Source: Phycisphaeraceae bacterium
GTDB lineage: Bacteria; Planctomycetota; Phycisphaerae; Phycisphaerales; Phycisphaeraceae
Assembly (NCBI GenBank): GCA_003551485.1
Contig: PUMS01000124.1
Coordinates: forward strand, 1-12,903
Direction of reading: 5' to 3'
Length of the DNA: 12,903 bases
In this document: positions 1 through 7,109 of the stretch, one piece after another
Position numbering within the stretch: position 1 is the first letter of the stretch
Layout of the letters: each line of letters starts with the position of its first letter
Translations under genes and position numbers: made by a program
The notes under the pieces: model-generated
Seen by the model: only the letters and a program-made list of their open reading frames with translations
Told to the model about the DNA's origin: nothing
The model's database searches: none

Positions 1-1
1 C

Positions 2-616
2 CATGCCCCAACCGAGCGAACACCCCCGCGCCGACCCGCCGCCGACACGAGTCCCGGCGATGTCGGCGGTGCTGACCAGCCCCCCCAACTCATCCACATC
101 CCCCTGCTGCACGAGCCACCGGCCGAACCCGACCCGGCCTCCGCAGCCGCCGGCCACCCGCCGGCCACCGAACCGATCACGCCGGCCCCAGCCACCGCAT
201 CGGCCGCCACCGCGGGCCCGCTGGACAGCCTCGACGCCGTTCCCCCGCCCCCGTCATCGCTGACCCCGACCCCAACTGCACCCGATCAATCCCCCGCCGC
301 CTCCGGCGCCGACGATTCACCCGCCATTGCCACGGGCCACCCCGCCGAGCCCACCGCCAAACCCGGCACGTCCGCATCCTCGCCCGGCCTCGTCGCCGGC
401 CGCGCCTACCGCAAGCACCTGGACCTGCCCGACCTGCCCCCGCTGCGCCTCGACGGCATCACCTGGTCCGGCCCCGACCGCCCCGGCGCAGCGCTGATCA
501 ACGGCATGGTGGTCCGCGCCGGGGAAGAGATCGACGGCTACGAAGTGCTCACCATCGAGCGCCGCCGCGTCCAACTGCGATGGGAAGGGACCGAGTTCTT
601 CCTGGTCATGCCCTGA
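2..616 (+). CDS. C-terminal part of a GspB-like secretion/pilus assembly protein (5' truncated)
   Basis: This frame is open from the window edge to a TGA at 614-616, giving 204 residues with no start visible. The first ~135 residues are a low-complexity Pro/Ala/Thr-rich linker. The last ~65 form a compact domain with the pattern 'LRLDGITWS', then 'ALINGMVVRAGEEIDGYEV', then 'VQLRWEGTEFFL'. That order (short strand, 'xILNGxxxxxGdxi', 'gyxVxxIxxxxVxLxxxGxxxxL') is typical of the C-terminal domain of type II secretion GspB proteins and of related PilP/GspC-like periplasmic domains. Such proteins usually have an N-terminal membrane anchor and a proline-rich spacer, which fits the linker seen here. 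It probably acts in the periplasm in assembling a secretin or type IV pilus-like machine. The domain type is inferred from motif shape; a different SH3-like periplasmic protein cannot be excluded. It is convergent with the superoxide dismutase gene. Confidence 0.7.
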   Translation, partial: HAPTERTPPRRPAADTSPGDVGGADQPPQLIHIPLLHEPPAEPDPASAAAGHPPATEPITPAPATASAATAGPLDSLDAVPPPPSSLTPTPTAPDQSPAASGADDSPAIATGHPAEPTAKPGTSASSPGLVAGRAYRKHLDLPDLPPLRLDGITWSGPDRPGAALINGMVVRAGEEIDGYEVLTIERRRVQLRWEGTEFFLVMP

Positions 617-669
617 GCGCCAACCTCGGGCGAACCATCAACCGTGCCCGTTCACGAGGGGCCATCGGA

Positions 670-709
670 TAGGGTGGGTTCCGCTCGGCGGACCTCGCCC
701 TACCCACCC
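670..709. terminator. Inverted repeat between convergent genes, likely bidirectional terminator
   Basis: The outer arms gggtgggt (672-679) and acccaccc (702-709) are perfect complements. Inside them is a second perfect stem-loop, tccgc-tcg-gcgga (680-692), leaving a 9-nt bulge on the 3' side. An alternative pairing uses taggg (670-674) with cccta (698-702). The element lies in the 112-bp gap between the stop codons of two convergent genes, where a shared terminator is expected. There is no T-tract on either side, so it could also be a dispersed palindromic repeat. Confidence 0.5.
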
Positions 710-728
710 AACGTGCTGCGCCGTGCGA

Positions 729-1478
<750 letters not shown>

Positions 1479-1585
1479 GGCTTGCTCCTTGACAAACGGA
1501 GGTTCACGAGGCGCATCGGCACCGGCCGCGCCCAAGGCGTACGGCCCCCCGATCCCGCCCGCTGGGCCGCCGGCGACATGCCCGA

Positions 1586-2503
1586 TCATAGGGTCACGCT
1601 GGCCAGTGGCAAGGCATTCTCGATAAGGTCATCCCGATTCCACGAACGGGTCAGGTCGATCGGCAGGGCGACCCCGTGCTCGTGGTCGCTGGCCAGGACG
1701 ATCATCGTCTCGCCCTCGAGCTCGTAGCCCATCTCCGCCGGCTGGTGGCCCATGACGAACAGTTCGCAGCCCCATGCCCTGGCCAGGGTGTCGGCCAGTT
1801 CCTGGGTGTGGTTGCGGCCCCAGACCATGCGGTAGGCATGTCCGTTGTATTTCAGGTCCGTTTCCGTGGGCACCCGGTCGATCACCGTGGGGTCGAACTC
1901 GCCCAGATGGCGCGGCGAGGGCAGCGAATGGCAGCAGAACACGCCGTTGGCGCAGCGCACCGCCAGCAGGAAGCTCCGCAGAAACCGCCCCAGGCTCGCC
2001 CGCACCTCTTCAGCGCCATTCCCGTAGAGGTAGTCCACGCCCGCATCGAAGGCCCGCACCACGTTCACCCCATCCTTGACAATCCCCTCGCCACCGAGTT
2101 GGGCCAGGTCGTGGTTGGCCAGCAGCAGGTGGACCTGGCCGGGATATTGCAGCTTCAGCGCTGCGGCCCGTGCCAGCGTGCGGATCGAGAGGTCGCGGCC
2201 GTTGACCATGTGGGGGCCGTGGAGCAGTTCATGCAGCAGCAGGTGGTGATCCGCAGAGGCCCCCAGCCTCGCCAGGCGCAGGAGGCGCAGGAAGTTGAGC
2301 CCGTGGTCGTGCAGGTCGCCGCAGGCCAGCAGCCGGCCGCGCCCGGGCAGGTCGACGACGCTGCCGGCACGGCCGGGCGCGTTGAGGCAGGCTTCAGCGG
2401 CGCGGTTGAAAAGGTCGATAACCACGGATGGAGCCTGGAGATCCAGATCCTCGCCCGGCAGGGGGGTGGAGCGGTCATCGGAGCCTGTGCGGGATGGGTT
2501 CAT
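1586..2503 (-). CDS. Calcineurin-like metallophosphoesterase with altered metal motif
   Basis: This 305-residue predicted cytoplasmic protein has the metallophosphatase core in order. GDLHDHG (62-68) matches the GDxH motif. Residues 88-97, 'LLLHELLHGP', sit where GDxVDRGP is expected. ANHD (129-132) corresponds to GNHD/E, CHS (191-193) supplies the next His, and MGHQP (251-255) is the GHTxP-like end. The dinuclear-metal Asp of the second motif is replaced by His/Glu, so metal content and activity may differ from classical PPP phosphatases. Substrate is unknown; protein Ser/Thr phosphatase or nucleotide hydrolase are both possible. There is no signal peptide or TM segment. Start 2503 (ATG) gives the first plausible N-terminus; the open frame continues upstream to 2836 but that part is Arg/Gly/Pro-rich and not domain-like. 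No clear Shine-Dalgarno is present, but a CATAAT box lies 7 nt before the ATG. The stop overlaps an ATG (ATGA) in the downstream SOD frame. Confidence 0.85.
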   Translation of the reverse strand: MNPSRTGSDDRSTPLPGEDLDLQAPSVVIDLFNRAAEACLNAPGRAGSVVDLPGRGRLLACGDLHDHGLNFLRLLRLARLGASADHHLLLHELLHGPHMVNGRDLSIRTLARAAALKLQYPGQVHLLLANHDLAQLGGEGIVKDGVNVVRAFDAGVDYLYGNGAEEVRASLGRFLRSFLLAVRCANGVFCCHSLPSPRHLGEFDPTVIDRVPTETDLKYNGHAYRMVWGRNHTQELADTLARAWGCELFVMGHQPAEMGYELEGETMIVLASDHEHGVALPIDLTRSWNRDDLIENALPLASVTL

Positions 2504-2510
2504 GATGCGT

Positions 2511-2516
2511 ATTATG
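2511..2516 (-). promoter_or_regulatory. Possible -10 box of the metallophosphatase gene (leaderless start)
   Basis: On the minus strand CATAAT (5/6 to TATAAT) ends 7 nt before the ATG at 2503. Transcription would start at or next to the A of the start codon. There is no Shine-Dalgarno-like purine run to compete with this reading. The -35 region at 17 bp spacing (TGGTCG) is weak. Confidence 0.3.
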
Positions 2517-2930
2517 GTAGATGGTCGCGCCGCCGACCACCCGCGGCCCGATGCGGCGCCGACGCCCCGGCCCCCGGACGCCCCGGACGCCCGCATTGTG
2601 CAATCCGCAGCCCCGCGCCGGCGGCAGCATGGGCGCGGCCAGGTTGGATTGCCCCCGCGTTGCTTGCGCAGGGCCGTGGCCCGCGCCCGGCGCCCTGTCG
2701 GCGGGGCCGCGCCGTCTGGGTGGAGGTTGGGATGGGTCTTGCCACGGTCAGGGACGGGCAGAGGCCCCGCCGCGCCCGTGCCGGCCACCACCCCTGCGAG
2801 CCGCGCCCCACCGGAGGCGCTTCGGGCGGGCGGCACGCTGCCCCGCGCCGGGGGCCTTATCAGCCGTCAGCACGCCCCGATGCCGTCGCACCGCCCCCCG
2901 GGCCGGGCGATGGGGGCGAAGACGTCGCCT

Positions 2931-2989
2931 CGGCAGGCAAAATTCTGCCGTGGCCACGCAATAAGCGCGTGTGTGGGCCGTTGTAACGG
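2931..2989 (+). promoter_or_regulatory. Cluster of palindromes upstream of the sigma factor gene
   Basis: Three dyad elements lie within 60 bp just before the Shine-Dalgarno (AGGAAG, 2991-2996) of the sigma factor: a 6-bp stem hairpin (2931-2950), gtggccac (2950-2957) and ccgttgtaacgg (2978-2989). Such clustering before a regulator gene suggests an operator or an mRNA leader structure. In GC-rich DNA short palindromes also arise by chance, so this is tentative. Confidence 0.3.
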
Positions 2990-3004
2990 CAGGAAGATGG
3001 CTGG

Positions 3005-3664
3005 ATGGCGCCCAATACGCCCGGAAACAGTCTGAACGAACTGCTCCGCCGTGTGGGCAACGGCGATCCAGCGGCGTGGCAGGAGCTGGTCGAGACCTAC
3101 TCTCGCCGGATTTACGGTCTGCTGCTCAAGCAGTGCGGCGACCGCGAACTGGCCGAGGAACTGACCCAGGAAACGTTCGTGCAGGTGGTCACCCACATCG
3201 ACCACTACCGCGAACAAGGCAAGTTTGAGCCATGGCTTTTCCGAATCGCCGTCAACCGGCTTCGCGACGAAATGCGTCGCCGCAAGCGCCACGCCCGGCC
3301 GATGGATATGAGCGCCGGCCGCGCCGGCGAGGGCGAGGAGGCCCTGGCCACCGCCTGGCAGGGCATCCAGGAGAAAATCGTCGGCCGCGACCTGATGGCC
3401 CCGGCGACGCCGTTCGATCAGGCCTCGCGCAACGAGCAGATCGAGCGGATCAGGCAGGCCGTCGAGCGGATGAGCGATGCCGACCGCGAGATCCTGTACC
3501 TGCGGCATACCGCCGGGCTGCGGTTCGCTCAGATCGCCGAGATGCTCGAGCAGCCGCTGGGCACCGTGCTGGCACGGGGCCACAGGGCCCTGGCCAAGCT
3601 GAGAAAGACGCTGCAAATGGAGGGCGACGGCGCTGCCGGCCCATCGTCACGGACGGGAAGCTGA
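3005..3664 (+). CDS. ECF-family RNA polymerase sigma factor
   Basis: This 219-residue protein has the two-domain layout of extracytoplasmic-function sigma factors. Region 2 spans about residues 22-95: 'AWQELVETYSRRIYGLLLKQ', 'AEELTQETFVQV' and 'FEPWLFRIAVNRLRDEMRRR' are the core-binding and -10-recognition helices. Region 4 spans about 144-203, ending in the helix-turn-helix 'FAQIAEMLEQPLGTVLARGHRAL', where the usual GTVKSR is GTVLAR. The linker between them (about 96-143) is somewhat long. It is predicted to redirect RNA polymerase to a small regulon. Start 3005 is supported by AGGAAG 8 nt upstream. The next gene, 90 nt downstream, encodes a single-TM protein that may be its anti-sigma factor, and a third gene follows. 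I cannot assign it to a numbered ECF group by eye. Confidence 0.93.
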   Translation: MAPNTPGNSLNELLRRVGNGDPAAWQELVETYSRRIYGLLLKQCGDRELAEELTQETFVQVVTHIDHYREQGKFEPWLFRIAVNRLRDEMRRRKRHARPMDMSAGRAGEGEEALATAWQGIQEKIVGRDLMAPATPFDQASRNEQIERIRQAVERMSDADREILYLRHTAGLRFAQIAEMLEQPLGTVLARGHRALAKLRKTLQMEGDGAAGPSSRTGS

Positions 3665-3674
3665 ATCGTGAGGG

Positions 3675-3707
3675 CGGCCGGTAGCCGACAGGCGATCGGC
3701 CGGTAGC
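3675..3707 (+). repeat. Two 11-bp direct repeats, 22-bp period
   Basis: The sequence cggccggtagc occurs at 3675-3685 and again exactly at 3697-3707, in the 90-bp gap between the sigma factor and the candidate anti-sigma gene. The 22-bp period is about two helical turns, as for two protein sites on one DNA face. It may be an internal operator, or chance in GC-rich sequence. Confidence 0.4.
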
Positions 3708-3754
3708 GGCCGGCTCGGGCAAGAGGCTCAGGTCGGCCGAGGGGACGGGTTACC

Positions 3755-4624
3755 ATGAACGAGCGAAACTGGACACAATTCGACGGCCCGCTGAAGCCGC
3801 ACCGGCCCGTTGACCTCGAGCGGCTGCTCGACGCCGCACTGGCGCCGACGCCGGGCTCGAAGCAGCTCGCCCGGCGTATCCTGGCCGAGTTGGCCGAGCG
3901 AGCCGATGGCATCGAGCCACAGTTGCGACATGCGCTCGATGTCGCCTTGGCGCCGCCGCCGCCACCGGCGGGGCTGACGCAGCGCATCCTCGATGCCACC
4001 AGCGATCAGGTGCCCACGCGCCTGACCCGCAAGCTCGATGTGGCCCTCGAGCCCGAGCCCGTGGGCGAGCCGCTCAAGCAGCGGATCGTCGCCGCGCTCG
4101 ATGAGCAGGAGGCGCCGGCCACGGCCGCCGCCACGGCGGCCACGGCCGTCGGCGAGGAGGATGCCCAGGAGGGCGTTGGCGCTGCGGCCGCGTCGCGGCC
4201 ATCGCTGCCGCCGTACGTCGCCGGGCGAATCCGTCGCCAGCGCCCCCGCCGGGGCCTGGCCGAGAGCTGGCGCTACGCCGCCGCCGCCGCGGTGGTCGCC
4301 ATTTACGGCGCCGGCCTGTGGATGAGCCTCTCGACCAGCGAGCCGACCGACCGGTCGCAGCCCGCGGCGGGGCTCGACCACGCCGAAGGCGCCGTTTCCT
4401 TCGCTCGCGTGCAGCAGGAGGTGGACCAGGTGTTCGACCGGGCCGCTTTCCCCGCGTTCACCGACCGCCATGACCGGGAGATGGACCTGCTGACGCTCGA
4501 GATCGAGCAGATGCTGGATGAGTTCATCGTCGATGGGCTGTTTACGCCGCAGGAAGCCAGGTTCGGCCCGCAACTGGGTCTGGAGATGGATCCGGACCCG
4601 CTCGACCCTTCGGATATGTTCTAA
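3755..4624 (+). CDS. Single-TM protein with three tandem repeats, candidate anti-sigma factor
   Basis: I do not recognise a named family for this 289-residue protein. Residues 21-115 hold three copies of a ~26-residue unit, L-x3-LD-x-AL-x-P-x-P-x4-L-x2-RI (see the repeat entry). After an Ala/Glu linker (about 120-150) comes a basic segment 'RIRRQRPRRGLAESWRY' (158-174), then one hydrophobic helix at about 174-192. By the positive-inside rule the repeats are cytoplasmic and residues 193-289 extracytoplasmic. The outer part is acidic and ends 'DLLTLEIEQMLDEF...'. Its position just after an ECF sigma gene and its one-TM topology suggest it binds and inhibits that sigma factor, but the HxxxCxxC zinc anti-sigma motif is absent. 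Start 3755 has GAGGGG about 10 nt upstream. Function is inferred from context only. Confidence 0.85.
   Translation: MNERNWTQFDGPLKPHRPVDLERLLDAALAPTPGSKQLARRILAELAERADGIEPQLRHALDVALAPPPPPAGLTQRILDATSDQVPTRLTRKLDVALEPEPVGEPLKQRIVAALDEQEAPATAAATAATAVGEEDAQEGVGAAAASRPSLPPYVAGRIRRQRPRRGLAESWRYAAAAAVVAIYGAGLWMSLSTSEPTDRSQPAAGLDHAEGAVSFARVQQEVDQVFDRAAFPAFTDRHDREMDLLTLEIEQMLDEFIVDGLFTPQEARFGPQLGLEMDPDPLDPSDMF
3815..4099 (+). repeat. Three coding repeats 'LxxxLDxALxPxPxxxxLxxRI'
   Basis: Within the candidate anti-sigma protein, units start at residues 21, 57 and 90 (DNA about 3815-3892, 3923-4000 and 4022-4099). The spacing from the LD pair to the RI pair is identical in all three: L25/R41, L61/R77 and L94/R110. 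Units two and three share 'LDVAL'. The DNA has diverged, so this is an old protein-level duplication with conserved hydrophobic and charged positions, probably a helical hairpin. Confidence 0.8.
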
Positions 4625-4750
4625 GCCCCACGGCGCCGAAGGATTCAACATGCCTTGCCCACGGTCACGCCGCCGCGCCGGTCACGGAGGGTCGCAAGCG
4701 CTGCCGGGTCATGTGGCGTGATGGGTGCTTCACAGGAAGGATTTGGTCTG

Positions 4751-5533
4751 ATGCAACGGGTCACCGCGATGGACGCCGGCACCGCGACCAGCGGCCACCG
4801 GTCCACCCCCGCTGTGGGCTGGTGCCTCGTGGCCCTGGTGCTGCTGACCGCTGTGGCCGTCGGCCTGGCCGGGGGCGGTGGGGCCGGGGAGGCGGGAGCA
4901 GCCGGGGAACCCGAGCAAGCCGGGGACTCCGGGCGTGAAGGCGAAGCCGCCGGTGGCGGGGGTCTGGCCAACGCCCAGCGCGAGGCTGAGGGGGCTGTTG
5001 GCAGTGGCGGGGACGACCGCGCCGATCTGCCCGATGGCGCGGCGGCGTTCCTCGATGACCGCGAGCGCTTCGCCCAGGCCATGCAGATCATCGAGGACAT
5101 CGATGCCGCGTTGGCCGAGGAAATCCGTCAGGTCCACGCCCGCGATGCCGCCCGCACCTGGGAGATGCTCCAGCCGCACATGCGAACCATCCGGCGCATG
5201 CAGCTCATCCGCAGCCGCGACCCCAGCGGCTACGAGCTGCGCATCCGCGACATCCGACTCGCCCGCCGCGCCACTTCGCTCGCCGATGAGCTTGCTCAGG
5301 CCCGCCACGCCCGCGAGCGCGAGCGCGCGGCCGAACTGGAGAAGGAACTGCAAGAGCTCGTGGGTGAGCACTTCGACCTGCGCCAGCGCATCCGCCGCCA
5401 CGAGGTCGAGCAGTTCGAAAAGCGCATCGAGCAGTTGAAGCAGGGCATCGAAACCCGCCAGGAGCAGCGCGACACGATCATCCAGCAGAAGCTGAGGGAA
5501 CTGCTCGGCCGCGCCCCCACCCCCGACTTCTAG
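4751..5533 (+). CDS. Membrane-anchored or exported coiled-coil protein of the sigma-factor cluster
   Basis: This 260-residue protein is of unknown function. A hydrophobic segment at about 22-41 ('AVGWCLVALVLLTAVAVGLA') acts as a signal peptide or N-terminal anchor. It is followed by a Gly/Ala/Glu-rich spacer (41-95). The rest is strongly helical and charged. Residues about 165-250 have heptad-like patterning, ending 'LVGEHFDLRQRIRRHEVEQF' and then 'KRIEQLKQ...DTIIQQKLRELLG', which reads as a long coiled coil. The open frame extends upstream to 4655 (TTG) with an ATG at 4721, but AGGAAGG at 4734-4740 supports the ATG at 4751. It lies 126 nt after the candidate anti-sigma gene and is probably in the same operon. 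It may be an envelope sensor or scaffold, perhaps a CpxP/Spy-like helical protein by shape; that is speculation. Confidence 0.8.
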   Translation: MQRVTAMDAGTATSGHRSTPAVGWCLVALVLLTAVAVGLAGGGGAGEAGAAGEPEQAGDSGREGEAAGGGGLANAQREAEGAVGSGGDDRADLPDGAAAFLDDRERFAQAMQIIEDIDAALAEEIRQVHARDAARTWEMLQPHMRTIRRMQLIRSRDPSGYELRIRDIRLARRATSLADELAQARHARERERAAELEKELQELVGEHFDLRQRIRRHEVEQFEKRIEQLKQGIETRQEQRDTIIQQKLRELLGRAPTPDF

Positions 5534-5577
5534 ACCCCTGTCTCCTTGTCTCCCGGTCTCACCGCGTCAGGGCCCCT

Positions 5578-5606
5578 TTGTTCCCCCACGGTGCTGCCGC
5601 TACCTT
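5578..5606 (+). promoter_or_regulatory. Weak sigma70-like promoter candidate for glnA
   Basis: TTGTTC (5578-5583) and TACCTT (5601-5606) are separated by exactly 17 bp in the 110-bp gap before glnA. Each matches consensus at only 3/6 positions, so support comes mainly from spacing and location. No nitrogen-regulator (NtrC or sigma54 GG-N10-GC) site is evident. Confidence 0.25.
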
Positions 5607-5643
5607 GATGTGGTCGCAATGATGCGCGAAGGGAGCGGCGGCG

Positions 5644-7056
5644 ATGACGCCCAGGCAGGTGCTCGAGCTGGCGAAGCGTGAGAAGGTCGAGTTCGTCGAC
5701 TGCCGCTTCATGGACTTTCCCGGACTGTGGCAGCACATCATCTTCGGCATCGAGGCGTTGACCGCCCAGGCCTTCAAGAACGGCTTCGGCTTCGACGGTT
5801 CGGTCCTGCGGCCCTGGCAGGCGGTCAACGAGGCCGACATGCTCATCGTGCCCGTGGCCGACACCGCGCGCCTCGATCCGTTCTACGACCGGCCCACGCT
5901 CTCGCTGATCTGCGACATCAAGGACCCGGTCACACGTAAGGAATACTCCCGAGACCCCCGCTCGGTGGCGCGCAAGGCCGAGAACCACCTGCGAAAGACC
6001 GGCATCGCCGACCGCGCCTGCTTCGGCCCGGAGATGGAGTTCTTCATCTTCGACAGCGTCTGTTACGACCAGGGCATCAACGAGGCGGTGTACCGCGTCG
6101 ACTCCGCCGAGGGTGTGTGGAACCGCGGGCGGCGGGGGCCGGACAACCTCGGCTACCAGGTCCGCCCGCACGAGGGCTACTTTCCCGCACCGCCCATGGA
6201 CAGCATGGCCAACCTGCGAAACGAAATCGCCGCGGTGATGCAACGGCTCGACATCCCCATCGAGTGCCACCACCACGAGGTGGCCACCGGCGGCCAGGCC
6301 GAGATCGACCTGCGCTACCAGGACCTGCTTCGCATGGCCGACTCGTGCATGTATTTCAAGTACGCGGTCAGAAACGTCGCCGCCCGGTTCGGACGCGTGG
6401 CCACCTTCATGCCCAAGCCGCTTTACGGCGACAACGGCAGCGGCATGCACACGCATTTTTCGCTGTGGAAGGGCGGCAAGCCGCTGATGGCCGGCCGCCA
6501 CTACGCGGGCCTGTCGCAGGCCGGCCTCCACGCCATCGGCGGCATCCTCCACCACACACCCTCACTGATGGCGCTGACCAACCCCACGACCAACAGCTAC
6601 AAGCGCCTCGTGCCCGGCTACGAGGCGCCCACGCGGCTGGTCTACTCCTCGCGCAACCGCGCTGCGGCGGTGCGCATCCCCGTCTACCAGGACAACCCCC
6701 GGACCAAGCGCCTGGAGCTGCGCTTCCCCGATTGTACGGCCAATCCCTACCTCGCCTTCGCTGCCATCACCATGGCCGCCATCGACGGCATCCAGAACCG
6801 CATCGACCCCGGCGATCCGCTGGACAGGGACCTCGACACCCTCGATGCCGATGAGCTTTGCCAGATCGCCAACCCCCCCATCAGCCTCGAGCACGCCCTC
6901 ACCGCCCTCGAACACGACCACGACTACCTGCTCGCCGGCAACGTGTTCACCGGGGAACTGATCCGCTACTGGGTCCGATACAAGCGCGACAACGAAATCC
7001 GCGCCCTGGACAGCCGCCCCCACCCCTGGGAGTTCTGCATGTACTTCGATGCATGA
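5644..7056 (+). CDS. glnA: Type I glutamine synthetase lacking the adenylylation tyrosine
   Basis: This 470-residue, full-length class I enzyme makes glutamine from glutamate, ammonia and ATP; family members form cytoplasmic dodecamers. Residues align almost one-to-one with the E. coli enzyme: D51 (ammonia site), E130 and E132 in 'FGPEMEFFIFD', 'HHHEVATGGQAE' with E212 and E220, H269 in 'NGSGMHTHFSL', 'NSYKRLVPGYEAP' with R321 and E327, 'SRNRAAAVRIP' with R339 and R344, and E358/R360 in 'LELRFPD'. At the regulatory site E. coli has NLYDLPPE with Tyr397; here the segment is 'DLDTLDAD' with Asp398, so AMP cannot be attached there. Ser53 of E. coli (DGSS) is Val54 (DGSV). AAGGGAG lies 8 nt before ATG 5644. 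It is monocistronic by layout: 110 bp after the sigma cluster and convergent with the next gene. Confidence 0.96.
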   Translation: MTPRQVLELAKREKVEFVDCRFMDFPGLWQHIIFGIEALTAQAFKNGFGFDGSVLRPWQAVNEADMLIVPVADTARLDPFYDRPTLSLICDIKDPVTRKEYSRDPRSVARKAENHLRKTGIADRACFGPEMEFFIFDSVCYDQGINEAVYRVDSAEGVWNRGRRGPDNLGYQVRPHEGYFPAPPMDSMANLRNEIAAVMQRLDIPIECHHHEVATGGQAEIDLRYQDLLRMADSCMYFKYAVRNVAARFGRVATFMPKPLYGDNGSGMHTHFSLWKGGKPLMAGRHYAGLSQAGLHAIGGILHHTPSLMALTNPTTNSYKRLVPGYEAPTRLVYSSRNRAAAVRIPVYQDNPRTKRLELRFPDCTANPYLAFAAITMAAIDGIQNRIDPGDPLDRDLDTLDADELCQIANPPISLEHALTALEHDHDYLLAGNVFTGELIRYWVRYKRDNEIRALDSRPHPWEFCMYFDA

Positions 7057-7075
7057 ACCGGACGATGGGACCGGT
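7057..7075. terminator. Short hairpin after glnA
   Basis: Immediately after the glnA stop, accgg (7057-7061) and ccggt (7071-7075) form a 5-bp stem with a 9-nt loop. It sits in the 53-bp gap between convergent genes. The stem is short and there is no T-tract, so this is weak. Confidence 0.3.
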
Positions 7076-7109
7076 GAAATGGGCGCGAGGGTTCAGGCAA
7101 CCGGCGGGC

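Larger units (their letters stand above)
2504..3004. other. Divergent intergenic region, no supported gene
   Basis: This 501-bp stretch separates the divergent metallophosphatase and ECF sigma factor genes. Reading frames here are Arg/Pro/Gly-rich antisense extensions without domain-like content, so I call no gene. It contains several short symmetric sequences: attg-tg-caat at 2595-2604; gcaatcc (2600-2606) against ggattgc (2646-2652); a hairpin cggcag/ctgccg (2931-2936 with 2945-2950, 8-nt A/T-rich loop); the palindrome gtggccac (2950-2957); and ccgtt-gt-aacgg (2978-2989), just upstream of the sigma factor RBS. It probably carries both promoters and may carry operators. Confidence 0.6.

Noticed and set aside
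1479..1589. Upstream ATG (1589) as the SOD start, overlapping the metallophosphatase stop as ATGA
   Set aside because: The ATGA overlap is tempting, but it would bury the twin-arginine signal 37 residues inside the protein, and the ATG at 1478 has a much better Shine-Dalgarno.
2504..2836. Upstream extension of the metallophosphatase frame
   Set aside because: The extra 111 residues are Arg/Gly/Pro-rich and unlike a domain or signal peptide. A -10-like box sits just before the ATG at 2503.
1676..2986. 436-residue plus-strand open frame
   Set aside because: It is antisense to the metallophosphatase and runs into the GC-rich gap. Its product is Arg/Pro/Gln-rich with no domain pattern, as expected for a shadow frame in high-GC DNA.
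3728..4651. 307-residue minus-strand open frame
   Set aside because: It is antisense to the triple-repeat protein gene. The plus-strand frame has an RBS, a TM segment, repeats and operon context.
5530..6555. 341-residue minus-strand open frame
   Set aside because: It is antisense to glnA and has no motif of its own.
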